A stretch of 64,000 nucleotides of DNA from Cephalopachus bancanus (taxonomy: Eukaryota > Chordata > Mammalia > Primates > Tarsiidae). The DNA lies in the NCBI GenBank assembly GCA_027257055.1, contig JAPVLO010000123.1, positions 2,480,001-2,544,000 on the forward strand, read 5' to 3'. The notes beneath the pieces were generated by a model. It saw only the letters and a program-made list of their open reading frames with translations, searched no databases and was not told the origin of the DNA. Numbering within the stretch: the first letter of the stretch is position 1; each line of letters opens with the position of its first letter. Of the stretch, positions 34,450-45,899 are shown piece by piece. The position numbers and the translations under genes are program-made.

Positions 34450-34620
34450 TAATGATTTTTCACATCCATGAGTTCATCTATCTTGCTAGCATCCCTGTGT
34501 GGCTAGGAAGAGGCAGTTAGCATTAGCACCATCCCTATGCTACAGGTTGGAAAACTAGAATTCCTTGGCATAAGTGAAGTGTTTCCCAAGACTCCACCCT
34601 GTCACCCAGTGTGAGCCTTC
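34450..34620 (-). repeat. MIR-like fragment
   Basis: Worn reverse MIR: ATGCTACAGGTTGGAAAACT and an upstream CATCCCTGTGTGGCTAGGAAG-like segment (with substitutions). Confidence 0.4.
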
Positions 34621-34834
34621 TCTGTATCCCCATTCATTGCCTTGCTCAGAGAGCTCAGTGGTACAGACACATCTTCCCTTTTTCATACCATGTGTCCCAG
34701 CCCTCTGCTATTTGGGCAAATGGGTTGCAATCATAGGAGCGCTTTTCTAAAGAAGTAATTTTATTTAAGAGGAAAGAAGCGCTAAGCCAAGAGTTGGGAA
34801 ATTAAGACTTCACTTGAAACTTCTCAGTCTCTCA

Positions 34835-34970
34835 CCAAGAACAATTTATTTAGATTCCCCTGAGCCTCAATTTCCTCATTTGTAAAGTGGCCTCGTCACC
34901 TTGCCCCCCTGTCATCCTCACCAACTTCTGATGAGGAATGAATGAGCTCATTGGCATAAAAACCAGTGCA
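34835..34970 (+). repeat. MIR fragment
   Basis: GAGCCTCAATTTCCTCATTT followed by GTAAAGTGGCCTCG is the forward MIR core. Confidence 0.6.
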
Positions 34971-35399
34971 GGGTTATCTGGATGAGAGAGCTTGTTCTTT
35001 TGCTGCTCCCTGGTCCTCCTATGTGGAGTTTTCAGCGAGCGTCAGGTTCTGGGAAAGAGTTATTTGGAGATTCAAGTGAGGTTTGGAATTCTGCAGGCAC
35101 TCAGCTGCTGGAGAGTGATGAAGCGTTTGTGAAGAACTCCCTCTCATTCGAGGTTCAAGTTCATCTTCAGATGGGAGGCTGGTGAGGTGTGGAAGTCAGT
35201 TAGGCCCTGAGAGACTGACCTGAACCTCCTGCCACTTGTTCCCCTTGCTCACTCTGGCTCTACCAGTGATCAGGCCTCACCTGTAGATGCAGCATCTGGA
35301 GGCCCAAGAGGTGTGATTTGAGAGACTTCAAAAGATGTCTCTGTTCACATTTACCTCCCTGTCCTATCTGAATTCCATCATCAATGTCAGCACTGTCCT
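34971..35399. other. Unique sequence, nothing firm
   Basis: Open frame at 34982-35185 (67 codons) lacks a recognisable domain. Confidence 0.4.
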
Positions 35400-35590
35400 A
35401 AAAAAACTTTCTGTGATGATACAAATGATTCTATAACTGTGCTATTCAATACAGTAACCACTAGTCACTGATAGCTATTGGACACTTGAAATGTGGATAG
35501 TATGACTGAGGAACTAAATTTTAACTTACTTTAATTTGAATTAATGTAAGGAGCCACATGTGGGCGTGCAGATAAAATTGTTTTTCCTTT
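35400..35590. mobile_element. hAT-type MITE, copy 2
   Basis: Same family as at 15.09 kb: ATAACTGTGCTATTCAATAC, AGTAACCACTAGTCACTG, GACACTTGAAATGTGG and GAGCCACATGTGG. Confidence 0.6.
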
Positions 35591-36245
35591 TCACTAAGTC
35601 ACCAGGTCCAGAAGACCCTTGCTAAAATGCCTATGTATTATTATTTTTTTTTAAGTGCGGCCATACGGTCAAAGATGAGGCTCTGGCATGTGTGTAGGGA
35701 CAGGGGAGGGGAGAGGAGAAGAGAGAGGAAATGTGCCAGAAAGGCCAGCTTGTTGACTCCCAAGAGGCCTCCGGGGAACATCTGGCCCTCAGTCTTGCAG
35801 GCTCAGAAACTGGATTTTTTAGGGCATGGAGAGTCAAATTGATCTTCATATGTGGGAGCCTTTTAATCAGACACCAAAACAGATGCAATCAATCAGAAAG
35901 CTAGTAGAAAAAAGTACAAGGAAACAAGGAGACTGGTACCTCTTCTCACCTTCCAGCCCAGGGCTGGGTGGAGGTGGGAGAGGCTAATCATTTTCTACAT
36001 GGACACTGGAGTATGAAGTGAAGGTGGTTGGGTGGCATGGCACTAGAGCAAGTAGCATGAAATAATTCAAATGATTGATGGAGCTTTGCACTCACTGTGT
36101 GGGGGATTTTATCTGTCCTGGGAATAGTCTGGCTGTGTTTCCGACTACAGTTTTCTCTTCCTGGATGGTGCTTGAATGGTTATCAGCAGTTTTTGCTTTT
36201 GACTCCATTTTTTAAGCTTTCATAGTTGACTGGCCCCACAACCTT
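35591..36245. other. Unique sequence, no gene seen
   Basis: Purine-rich at 35695-35735. Short frames only. Confidence 0.45.
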
Positions 36246-36622
36246 GTCTTAGATCAATGGGGCTGCTCTAACAGGATATCATAGATGGGGTGGCTTATAA
36301 TAAACAGGAATTTATTTCTTGCAGTTCTGGAGGTTGGAATGTCCAAGATCAAGATCCAAGATTCAGTGTCTGATGAGGGCCTACTTTCTGGTTTGTAGAC
36401 AGCCATCTTTTCGCTTTGTCCTCATTTGGTGGAAGGGGAGAGGGAGGTCTCAGGGGTTTTTAAAAATAAGGACAATAATACCATTCATGAGGGAAAGGTC
36501 CTCATGTCCTGATCACTTCACATGCCCCTGCCTCTTAATAACATCACAATGGGGATTTGGTTCTAATACATGAATTTAGTGGGGACACAGATATTCCATC
36601 TATTGTACTGAATGACACCTTA
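36246..36622 (-). mobile_element. MaLR-like LTR, reverse, copy 1
   Basis: GGGGTGGCTTATAATAAACA, AATTTATTTCTTGCAGTTCT, GGAGGTTGGAATGTCCAAGA and later CATTCATGAGGGAAAGGTCC. TTTATT is the AATAAA signal of the LTR on the minus strand. The family name within ERVL-MaLR is tentative. No viral genes. Confidence 0.62.
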
Positions 36623-37439
36623 TTTTTTATTTATATCACACTTGCATTTAGGTTCCTGGCCTGTACTGCTCACCTGAGGGGCACTTATTTCTCTAAGATG
36701 ACTTAGCTTAAACAGCTATGGGTTGACATTGCCATTTATCTCCCAGAAGACAGTCTTATTTTCCTTGTTTCTGAAGTCTTAGAGTCTCTAAGTACTGACT
36801 GCATGTATTTCCTGTGAGAGAGAGCATATTGATTAGTTGTTGATATCCATGTGTGTTCCCCTTGAAAAATAACTTGGTGTGGACAAGGGTTGGTAATTGA
36901 GCTGATAATTGAACTGCTTATTGAGGCCAGAGAGTAACTAAGTGAGAGAAGCAGGCACGATGGTGAGCTGGTTGATATGGACTCCTTGAAAGTGCACAGC
37001 TACAGTTCACTTCAGGCTAGAATGTGCTAGAATGTGGGCCCAGAGTTGCCGGGCCCTATGATTTTTAAAGATAAGTTGAACATCTAGATATTAAGGTGAA
37101 ATCAACGGACTTTTCAAAGTTTGAAACGAATTCAGCTGAAATTCTGACATTAGTACAAGCCTAATGAAAAACATCAAGTTGGAGTTGACTCATGATCTCT
37201 GACTTGTAGTTTGGGTGTTGTAGGAGGGCCTGGCCTGGGAGTCTGCATTGTGGGTCCTTATTTTTTAATTTTTGTTTTAAAGATATGAGATACAATATTG
37301 TGAGTTCTAATCCAAACCCTTCCTCTAAATTGCCATTAGTCTCAGGGATGACACATTCCTTCTTGCTGCTCAGATTCCTCATCTGTGAATCAAGAGTGTT
37401 AGTTGGAGCTATCTCTAAGTTTTCCTCTTGTTCTATATT
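36623..37439. other. Unique sequence between two LTRs
   Basis: No retroviral coding frame is visible between the two LTR-like blocks, so this does not look like proviral interior. Confidence 0.5.
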
Positions 37440-37820
37440 CATGCTAAGGCTATCTTAACAAAACACCATAGAGTGGGTGGCTTAAACAACAGAAATTTAT
37501 TTCCTCACAATTCTGGAGACTGGAAGTCCAAGACCAAGGTGTCAGTGGGTTTTGTTTCTCCTGAGACCTCTCTCTTTGGTGTGCAGATGGCCACCTTCTT
37601 GCCATGTCCTCTCATGGTCTTTCCTTTGTGTGTGTACATCTCTGATGTTTCTTTATCTTCACATAAGACACTAGTCATATTGGATTAAGGCCCCATTCTT
37701 GTGAACTATTTGACCTTAATTACCTCCCTAGAAACTCTATCTCCAAAAACATTCCCATTAGGGTTTGGGCTTCACCATATGGATTTAGTGAGGGAGCACA
37801 GTTCAGTCCATAACATGCTC
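37440..37820 (-). mobile_element. MaLR-like LTR, reverse, copy 2
   Basis: AAAACACCATAGAGTGGGTG, GCTTAAACAACAGAAATTTA, CAATTCTGGAGACTGGAAGT and CTTCACCATATGGATTTAGT. Same orientation as copy 1 but clearly diverged from it. Confidence 0.65.
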
Positions 37821-38959
37821 TGAGAGTCTATACTTTGTTGACAAGTTCATTGAGACCAGACTGTGACTCTAACTCAGCTGTCTTCTTACCCCACCAGGTC
37901 CACCCTCCACCTTGCCCTATGCCTGGGGAGGTTGACCTCTATGGATGACATCAATGGGCTTCCCTGCCTTCTACCTTCTGCCTTTGGTTAGGCTTAGCCA
38001 GTGAGGAGTCTAAGAAGGCAGTTAAGGAGAGAAGGGAAAAGAGGTTGGGAGAACTTTTCTCCAAGGTTGTCTTGGGCTGACTGCATCCTTTCGCTGAAAG
38101 CTATTGCTCCAGTTAGAGATTCTCCGCTTCCAGTTCCCCACTTTTTCTCTGATCCCAGCAGGCTCCTACTGTTACTCACCTCAGGACATAGCACCCTCCA
38201 CTTCCCATGGCTTCTCTACTTCTTCCCATACTCTTGAGAAGAGTTATTTTGTTACACTTTTCTCAGATCACCCAACTGTGGGTGCCAAGACCCTAACCAA
38301 CACAGCCCAAATGTGAAGGAACCCACCAGTGACTCATTCTATCTAACCCCTCCTCTTGCATCCTCACTCTCCTTTCTCTAGTTTTCAGACATCTCTGCAT
38401 CAGCCCGAGGCTTGGTTAACTTCCTTCAGATCACACATTTTTTTCCTGAGGTGAACACATCATGGCCCCTGCTCTCTGGGTTTGCTATTATCCCACTGCA
38501 GTCCCTATGGTCAAGGGTGGAAGAAAGAGGTGATTGGAAAATATAGCACCTACCCCTCGCCCTCACAGCTGGGCTCTGGCTCTGCCTGGCTGACGTGATG
38601 TTAGCTCCTTGACCACTTTCCCTAAGCACGTAGGCATTTCTCCAAGGGCTGTAGAGTGAGTTTAGACTGGGGTTTACTCTATTCCCTCTCATGGTCGCAG
38701 ACCTCTTGGGGTAGAGCAGACTCCTTCCTTCATCTACAAAATCCACAGTGACAGCATCTTTCTCCCTTATTGCTGAGGTTTCTCCCCACTGAACTTTAAA
38801 GCATTGTGCTGGTTATGACATAAATGAATGTAGATAAATAGGGCAAAGTTAGTACTGCATTTAAGTATTCAGAGTAAGCAAAAGGAAGACAAATAAATGG
38901 ATAATAATTATAATACAAGATGGAGATGGAATGAAATACATACTGTGACAGGTAGTTTA
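37821..38959. other. Unique sequence, no gene seen
   Basis: Several overlapping short frames at 38.0-38.75 kb on both strands; the longest (38426-38746, minus, 106 codons) has no family features. Not called. Confidence 0.45.
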
Positions 38960-39240
38960 AGTTTTAGAGGCTGAGTATAGCAACACAAGAAAGTGGTTTA
39001 AAGGTGAGGGCCTTGGACTCAGGCTGCTTTTAATTCAAATCCTGCTTCACTACTTAATAGTCTTAACACTGTGAGCATGAACCTCAACTTCTTAAACTTT
39101 GGTTTGCTCATCTGCAAAAACATAGGTGGTAATAGGTTGTTTTTGCTAGGAATAAATGACTTACAATATCTGTAATGTGCTTAGGCCAGTGCCTGGCATA
39201 TCCCAAGTGCTTAATAAATGCTAGTTTTTATTACTTCTTA
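38960..39240 (+). repeat. MIR, nearly full length
   Basis: GAGGGCCTTGGACTCAGGCT, TTCAAATCCTGCTTCACTAC, TGAACCTCAACTTCTTAAAC, then CCAGTGCCTGGCATATCCCA and CTTAATAAATGCTAG. Good match along the whole SINE. Confidence 0.82.
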
Positions 39241-39539
39241 GCAAAGATTATACAAAGGAATGGAGTTTGTGGTGGCCTTAAAGAATGGGAGGATTTTATG
39301 GGAAAGGGAAGATCATTCCAGAAAGACAGAGGCGCATGAATAAAGGCACAAGGATGAACATGTTTAGGAATTATTAATAAATCCACAGGTACATGGGGTT
39401 TACTTAGTAGGAAAAAGAGCAGAAAAAGCTGGTTGAAGCTATGTCAAGAAAGATAATCAGTATCAGGGTGAGGGGTTCATATGTAAGTTTCTAGGTAGTG
39501 AAGAGTCATTAAAAACAAGATTTTTAAAGTAGGGCTATG
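39241..39539 (+). repeat. Old LINE-like repeat, left part
   Basis: GGAAGATCATTCCAGAAAGA, CAGAGGCGCATGAATAAAGG and CACAAGGATGAACATG follow a common ancient L2-type repeat. It continues after the L1 inserted at 39540. Family uncertain. Confidence 0.45.
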
Positions 39540-40030
39540 CAGGAGAACTCAAATCATTCTACAGAAATGATACCTGCACACATATGTTTATTGCAGCACT
39601 ACTCACCGTAGCAAAAACATGGAACCAACCGTGCTGCCCATCAAAACTGGAATGGATAAAAAAACATGGTACATATACACAATGGAATATTATGCAGTCA
39701 TAAGGAAGTACAAAATTATGAACTTCACAGTAACTTGGATGGATTTAGAGTCTATCATACTCAGTGATCTATTACAGAAACAAAGAACAGAGTACCACAT
39801 GTTCTTACTTATAAGTGGACCCTGAACACTTACCATAATACTATAAGAAAGGGGTTGTCAGTAGGTGATACTGCCAGCGTGGAAGGTGGTGTGGAGGATA
39901 TAACATCAATAAGCGTACCTGATCTAAACCAGACAAAGTGGGGACCAGATGAAAGCCCAAACTTTACCTGTTCGATGACCACCTGTATACCTAATCCTGA
40001 ATTGTACCCCATGTCTTTAAAAAAAGCAGC
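39540..40030 (+). mobile_element. 5'-truncated lineage L1 (3'UTR type B)
   Basis: Flanked by AGGGCTATG at 39531-39539 and 40031-40039. It carries the ORF2 end (39619-39825: MDKKTWYIYTMEYYAVIRKY, later EYHMF) and a 3'UTR with CAATAAGCGTACCTGATC, GACAAAGTGGGGACCAGATG, CCCAAACTTTACC and GAATTGTACCCCATG. The closest relative in the window is the 3' end at 27.6 kb. Confidence 0.92.
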
Positions 40031-40039
40031 AGGGCTATG

Positions 40040-40200
40040 TATACTTAGATAAACTAGGAAAATTAATCTCGCAGTTTTTTGTAAAATGGGTTGAAGGTGG
40101 AGGAAAAAAGGTAGGGACAAAAGGCACGAGGCTATTGCTGATGTCCATGAAAATGGTATTAAGATCTGATTTGGGAAAAGTTGATGAATAATAATCAAAC
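40040..40200 (+). repeat. Old LINE-like repeat, right part
   Basis: Continuation of the repeat interrupted at 39540: GGTTGAAGGTGGAGGAAAAA, GGCACGAGGCTATTGCTGAT. Confidence 0.4.
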
Positions 40201-40702
40201 TCCTAACATCTGACAGAACTAGTTTGGCAGTTGGTAGAGAAACTGTAAATGGGAGTATTAAGATTAAAAACCCTCAAACATCTAGGCATAGATGGAACAT
40301 ACCTCAAAATAGTAGGAGCCATCTATAAGAAATCCACAGCCAGCATACTGCTAAACAGACAGAAATTGGAACCATTTCCTCTGAAAACTGGAACAAGACA
40401 AGTATGACCACTCTCACCCTTCCTTTTCAATATAGTTTTGAAAGTCCTAGTTAGAGCAATCAGACGCAAGATCAGGAGTATCCAAATAGGAAAAGAGGAA
40501 GTCAAGTAATCCCTCTTTGCAGATGACTTGATTCTGTACCTCGAAAACCCAAGAGAATCTGTCAAAAACCTCTTTGCACTGATAAAGGATTTTGGCAAAG
40601 TCTCAAGGCATAAAATAAATGCACAAAAGACAGTGCCATTTCTATGCATCAATAATAAACAAACAGAACCCCCCCAAAAAAGCACAATCCCATTCACAAT
40701 AG

Positions 40703-40703
<1 letters not shown>

Positions 40704-40755
<52 letters not shown>
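40704..40755. repeat. (CA)n microsatellite inside L1 ORF2
   Basis: About 26 CA units between CCCATTCACAATAGC and ACAGAAATACCTTGG. It sits at the same L1 position as the tract at 24.46 kb. Confidence 0.97.
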
Positions 40756-40760
<5 letters not shown>

Positions 40761-41052
40761 AGAAATACCTTGGCTTCTTCCTAACCAGAGAAGTCAAAGA
40801 CCTTTACAACAAAAACTACAAAACATTGCTCATCAAAGAAATCAAAGACGACACAAACAAATGGAAAAATATTCCATGCTCACGGATTGGAAGAATCAAC
40901 ATTGTTAAAATGTCCATCCTACCCAAGGCAATCTACAGATTTAACACAATACCCATTAAATTACCAGCAACATTCTTCTCAGACCTGGGAATGACAAGAC
41001 AGGAATTCATATGAAAACATAAACCACCATGAATAGCCAAAACAATCCTCAG

Positions 41053-41054
41053 CA

Positions 41055-41090
<36 letters not shown>
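41053..41090. repeat. (CAA)n microsatellite inside L1 ORF2
   Basis: About 12 units after AACAATCCTCAGCAAAA, where L1 normally has a short A-rich segment. Confidence 0.95.
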
Positions 41091-42557
41091 AGCAGGAGGT
41101 ATCATATTCCCAGACTTTAAACTTTATTATAAAGCTACAATAATCAAATCAGTCTGGTATTGGTAAAGGACCAGGCATATAGACCAGTGGAACAGGATAG
41201 AGATTCCAGAAGCAAAACCTCAATTTCTCAACCAACTCATCTTCAACAAAGCTCCACCACCAACCACTGGGGAGAGGAGTACCTATTCAGTCAGTGGTGC
41301 TGGGAAAACTGGTTGACCACACGCAGAAGATTAAAACAAGACCCCTAACTATCACCATACACAAAAATTGACTCTAAATAGATGAAAAGCCTAAACATAA
41401 AACCCCAAACTATAAGAACCTTAGGAAATGCAGTAGACACCCTTATAGAAATTGGAACTGGTAACCAATTCCTGATCAAACCCTAAGTGCCCATGCCATA
41501 AGAGATAAGATAGACATGTGGGGCCTCATCAAACTGACAAGTTTCTGCAAAGCCAAAGAAACCGTCAAGAGAGCAGGGAGACAGTTCATAGACTGGGAAA
41601 AAATATTCCCCAACTGTATGTCTGACAAAGGCCTAACATCTAGGATGTATAAGGAACTCAAACATGTCAAAAAGAAAAAAAACCCAAAACAAAACAAAAC
41701 GCACAAACAGCCCCATTACAAAGTAGGCAAAAGATATGAACAGACACTTCTCAAAAGAAAACAACAAACAGCCAACAGATACATGAAAAAATGCTCAGCC
41801 TCACTAGTCATCAAAGAAATGCAAATTAAAACCACACTGAGATACCACCTAACTCCAGTCTGAATGGCCATCATCAATAACTCAAAAAACAACAGATGCT
41901 GGAGAGGATGTGTGGAAAAGAGAACACTTCTACACTGTTGGTGGGAGTGTAAACTAATACAATCTCTGTGGAAAACAGTTTGGTGATTCCTAAAAGATCT
42001 AAAAATCGACCTTCCATATGACCCTGCAATCCCCCTACTGGGATTATACCTGGAGGAACCCAAATCACCATATGAAAAAGATACCTGCATACATATGTTT
42101 ATTTCAGCCTTGTTCACAATAGCAAAAACATGGAACCAACTGTGCTGCCTATCTAAAGAGGACTGGAAAAAAATGTGGTAAATATACAGCATGGAATATT
42201 ATGCAGCCACAAAGAAGGACAAAATTATGAACTTCACAGCAACCTGGATGGACTTAGAGTCTGGAATACTGAGTGATCTATCACAGAAACAAAGAACTGA
42301 GTATCACATGTTCTCACTCATAAACAGACCTTGAACAATTATCATAATACTATAAGAAAAGGATTGGCAGTAGTGAGAAACTGCTGTGGGAGAGGGGAAT
42401 GGCAGGATTGGCAACAGTGGGAATCTGCCAGGGGAGGGGGGCACACCTCATCAACAAGAGTACCTGCATGATGAACATTTGCATACCTAACCCCTGAATT
42501 GTACCCCATATCTTTAAAATAAAAAATAATAATTAAAAGTAAAAAAAAAAAAAAAAA

Positions 42558-43505
42558 GAGCCACTCACAGTCTGTGGACAGTTGAAAATTAAAAAGAGGC
42601 ACTCAATCCTAACATCAATCAATGACAAAATGACACACAGTTTATAAAATTTTCATTTTTAACATACGTATTTTCAGGAGCAGAACTACAGATCCCACCT
42701 GTACTGCCAACCTGTGGGGCTGGCACTGAGGAGTCAAGAGCCCTGTCTTGGAGATGAGGTGGGGAATGGAATATAGATTCTCATGCTCTTACGTGGGCAG
42801 CCACATGGAGCATCTGTGGCAGGAACTCAAGCAGCTGACGACTGTCACCAAAGAGCACATCTACATGCTTGTTCAACCCCCCTCACAGCTCCTGCCCCAT
42901 TCTGACGAAGAAGCCTGCTAACATTTAGTCAGCGTTTAATTTAGAAAGATAGTGCCTTGGCTGGTATTTTCACTTGTGGGAGCTGGCTGTCCTAAATGTA
43001 TCAGGAAAGTGCCCCGAAATCCACACACCAGGCCAAGGAAGGTACAGAGTAGGGCCAGATTATTATCTCGGTGAAATGAATGTTAGCCTAGTCAAGAAAT
43101 ACAGTAAGGATGGAGCCAGAATTACAAAGAACCCTATGGTCCCTATCCTCACCTCCAGGGAAGATTTATAATGAGTGGTTGGTTGGGAAATTAGCCACAG
43201 AACACAGAGGGGAATCCCAAGTATCTAATCCTGCAAAACCTCCGAGAACTTAGGTCTCTGATGAGCCTTAGCTTAATGAACTGTACCTTCAGATAGAAAG
43301 GAGGAAGAGGCTGATTTCCTTAACACAAGCAAGAGGTAGTCAAAGTCCTTTTCAGAGCCAGAGAGTCCTTCTCCATAGAGGGGAGCTGTCTGGTGAGGCA
43401 GCTGTCAGCTCCCAAGATAGGAAGGAAGACAGTCTCCAACATGGCTGGACACGTGGCGCTGTCCATGGTGCTGCAGCGGCCCTTGCCCGAGCCCACTTGG
43501 AAGGT
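42558..43505. other. Unique sequence, no gene seen
   Basis: No repeat or gene recognised; frames at 42974-43171 and 43320-43574 lack domains. Confidence 0.45.
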
Positions 43506-43645
43506 TTCTGTTAGCTGCTGCGTGGCAGGTGCTTTGTCAGGTACTTTACACACAGTGTGTCCTTTGCTCCTCATGGCAATCCCACAAAGTTAGCATTTTT
43601 ATCAGGCTTGTTTCTACAGATGAGTACACTAATGCTCAAATCTTC
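43506..43645 (-). repeat. MIR/L2-like fragment
   Basis: AGGTACTTTACACACAGTGT, CCTCATGGCAATCCCACAAA and TTCTACAGATGAGTACACTA follow the common MIR/L2 core. Confidence 0.5.
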
Positions 43646-44030
43646 ACTTTCTGCCTTATCCAATTTGGATATCAGATTTGGGGACTTTCAGCCTAACAAA
43701 GAAAGCATATCTTTTTAACACCCTTTCTCTGGTCCATGCAAAGGTATTTTGTTCCTTTTGGGAGAGGGGAGGTGGTGGGAATTTACACCAAAGGAAACAG
43801 AGTCTAAATCTTAGGGGTGTTTTTAACAAGAAAAATAAAGCATGTATACTCACATTTTAAACTGTTGATTAGAAGGAAATGTAGGAACTTCCAATAAATT
43901 TTTTAAAAGGGAGGGAAAAATTAACCATTCCTAATTGGAAGGAAGCAAATCATGGGTTTTTGTGAAAATCAGCAAGAGTTTTTATCTTTAACAATTTTAT
44001 CTTTTAAAAATATTTTTCTTTTCTTCACTT
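43646..44030. other. Unassigned AT-rich sequence
   Basis: No feature recognised. Confidence 0.4.
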
Positions 44031-44031
44031 T

Positions 44032-44324
44032 TCTTTTTTTGAGTTGGAGTCTCACTCTTATCTCCCAGACTGGAGGAGTGCAGTGGCATGCTCATGGCCA
44101 CCGCAGCCTCGACCTGCTGAGCTTAGGTGATCCTCCGCTTCAGCTTTCCAAGTAGCTGGAACTACAGATGCATGCCACCACGCCCGGCTAGTTTTTGTGA
44201 TTTACTTTAGAGACAAGGTCTCACTAAGTTACCCAGGCTGGTCTCAAACCTCCAGGCTAAGGCAATCCTCTCCCTTCAACCTCCCAAAGTGCTGAGATTA
44301 CAGGCTGAGCCACCGGGCCCAGCC
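44032..44324 (-). mobile_element. Alu dimer, lineage-type, reverse
   Basis: From GAGTTGGAGTCTCACTCTTA to CCACCGGGCCCAGCC, both arms present. CTTTTCTTC-like text on both flanks suggests a duplication but is low in complexity. Confidence 0.92.
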
Positions 44325-44810
44325 TTCTTTTTCTTGATTACAAGGTGAACAAGTAAACACGAATAGATTTCAAGACAGAGAAGGCAGAGGGCAAATAAAG
44401 GCCCATCCTTTATTAAGTTGGGAGAAATTTTTGCTAGGGCAGTTGAAGTCATAATAAAGAAAAATTCATGTGGGCTTTTGATGTCAAACATTGCTAAATC
44501 TCAGGCTCTGAAACATCATTTAGGCTGGAGAAGGAATTTTACTCAAACTCTAATGTTACAAACATTTAGGGAGAGAAACATAATATTTAAGCTAGACCCA
44601 GGACTGACGCCAAGTCAGGGGTTCTGGACCTGGGTCCTTAGACCTAGGGTGTTGGGAGGAGGAAGGAAGACCAGGAACAGCCTCTGGAGAATCTATGCAT
44701 AACTTCAAAATGTAGACAAAATGTTGTTTATAGATGCATTTTTACAGAGGCGAGGTGGGACGTGTGTTGTAGCTTTCAAGAGATTTTCAAAATGTCCAGG
44801 AATATTCATG
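44325..44810. other. Unique sequence
   Basis: No gene seen; the frame at 44418-44702 (94 codons) lacks family features. Confidence 0.4.
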
Positions 44811-44859
44811 AGGCCTCCCAAAGTGCTGGGATTACAGGCTGAGCCACCAAGCCCGGCCA
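44811..44859 (-). mobile_element. Tailless Alu stub (5' end only)
   Basis: Only the first 49 bases of an Alu, reversed: GGCCTCCCAAAGTGCTGGGA through GAGCCACCAAGCCCGGCC. No right arm and no A tail. Flanks AATATTCAT and TGTTATTCT are weakly alike. L1-driven insertion normally loses the 5' end, not the 3' end. Confidence 0.88.
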
Positions 44860-45315
44860 GTGTTATTCTTTTCAACTGGATTTATTCCTCAGGGGAGCCT
44901 ATAAAGTGTGAGAAAACATCAATCAGTCAGGAAAGATTCGACAAGAGCCCGTGATATAGGAAGGCTGTCACTCACCTGCCTAAAATTCAATAGACGTTCA
45001 CATTCTAGCACAAATGCTGAGTTCACTCCATGTCCCCATCTATCACCATGTGGTCATTAACAATTGCTGAGGCAAGAGAGCACCAAGTAGATCCCATTCT
45101 CCTTTCTGCCCATTCAGCAAAATTGTTTGCTGAACTCTGATTGCCACATATTTTACTCAGCTTGATGAAGGCAAGAATCGAGACCCAGCTGGATCTTTAG
45201 AGCCCATATATTCAACCCAGAGGAAGAATAGTAGAGTGCATATAAAATTTTCTTCTTCCTGAAATCCAACCCTCTGTCTTTTCCTGACTTACTACACAGC
45301 AATTTAAAAAGAATT
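44860..45315. other. Unique sequence, nothing seen
   Basis: No recognisable feature. Confidence 0.45.
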
Positions 45316-45331
45316 TGTGTGTGTGTGTGTA

Positions 45332-45386
<55 letters not shown>
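45316..45386. repeat. (GT)n microsatellite
   Basis: About 34 GT units with two AT interruptions near 45331-45336. Thr-His-rich frames on the minus strand (45153-45584, 45304-45489) are products of the repeat. Confidence 0.97.
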
Positions 45387-45387
<1 letters not shown>

Positions 45388-45899
45388 AGAGAGAGAGGTG
45401 TGGTCACACCATCCATGAAGAACATTTGATATTTGATTCCTCTCAAGTGTTTTTGACAGCTCAGTGAGCTGACATAATCCAGAAAACATGTGCTGTTATT
45501 TCGGTAAGGGCAGAAAAGTATAGTTATCTCAGAGTTTCCCCTGAAGAGAACTAACCTCACTGAAGGCAACAAGGGTGTGAACAAATAGGCTGTGATCTGT
45601 GGGGTTCCAGAAGCTTCTGGGGACCTAGGAAGGTGCAGATTCCTGAAATGCAGAGGATAGAAAGGGCATGAACCTCTCCAGTGCCATCATTTTATTTCAG
45701 GACAGAGACAGGTATGCACTGGAGGTAGCTAGGACCCGAAATGAGCCCAGCCCTGTGAGACAAAGCAGAAGTTAGGGCTACAGATCTGGTCACAGAGAAA
45801 TTTGGATGATGGCAAATCAGGATTTTCCAAAGGCAGCTGTGGGGGGTAGTCAGCACCTCATTTTCCAAGAGTGAGATGTTGGCAGAGATGCTGGCCCCA
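45387..45899. other. Unique sequence, nothing seen
   Basis: No feature recognised. Confidence 0.4.

Larger units (their letters stand above)
40265..42334 (+). pseudogene. L1 ORF2 C-terminal half, frame-broken
   Basis: Reverse transcriptase and C-terminal region of the L1 endonuclease-reverse transcriptase. SLFADDLILYLENP is visible at about 40508-40550; FADD is the catalytic motif. Then IPFTIA and a Thr-His run from the CA tract, after which the frame shifts; the correct frame resumes at 40826-41014 ([32 protein letters not shown]). 41516-41863 carries LIKLTSFCKAKETVKR and later MKKCSASLVIKEMQIK. The natural stop is near 42332. A one-base stop precedes the FADD block (CAAGTAATCC). Confidence 0.88.
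40265..42557 (+). mobile_element. 5'-truncated lineage L1 (3'UTR type A)
   Basis: Begins in the reverse transcriptase domain at TAAAAACCCTCAAACATC and runs to a 17-A tail at 42541-42557. 3'UTR type A, with an internal partial duplication of the GATTGGCAGTAGTGAGAAAC unit near 42362 and 42406. Two tracts expanded inside ORF2: (CA)n at 40.7 kb and (CAA)n at 41.06 kb. I could not find a convincing target-site duplication. Confidence 0.93.

Noticed and set aside
36246..37820. A provirus bounded by two LTRs
   Set aside because: The two LTR-like blocks differ too much, and the DNA between them has no retroviral coding text.
45153..45584. Thr-His-rich open frame
   Set aside because: Direct product of a GT microsatellite; not inside an L1, unlike the tracts at 24.46 and 40.7 kb.
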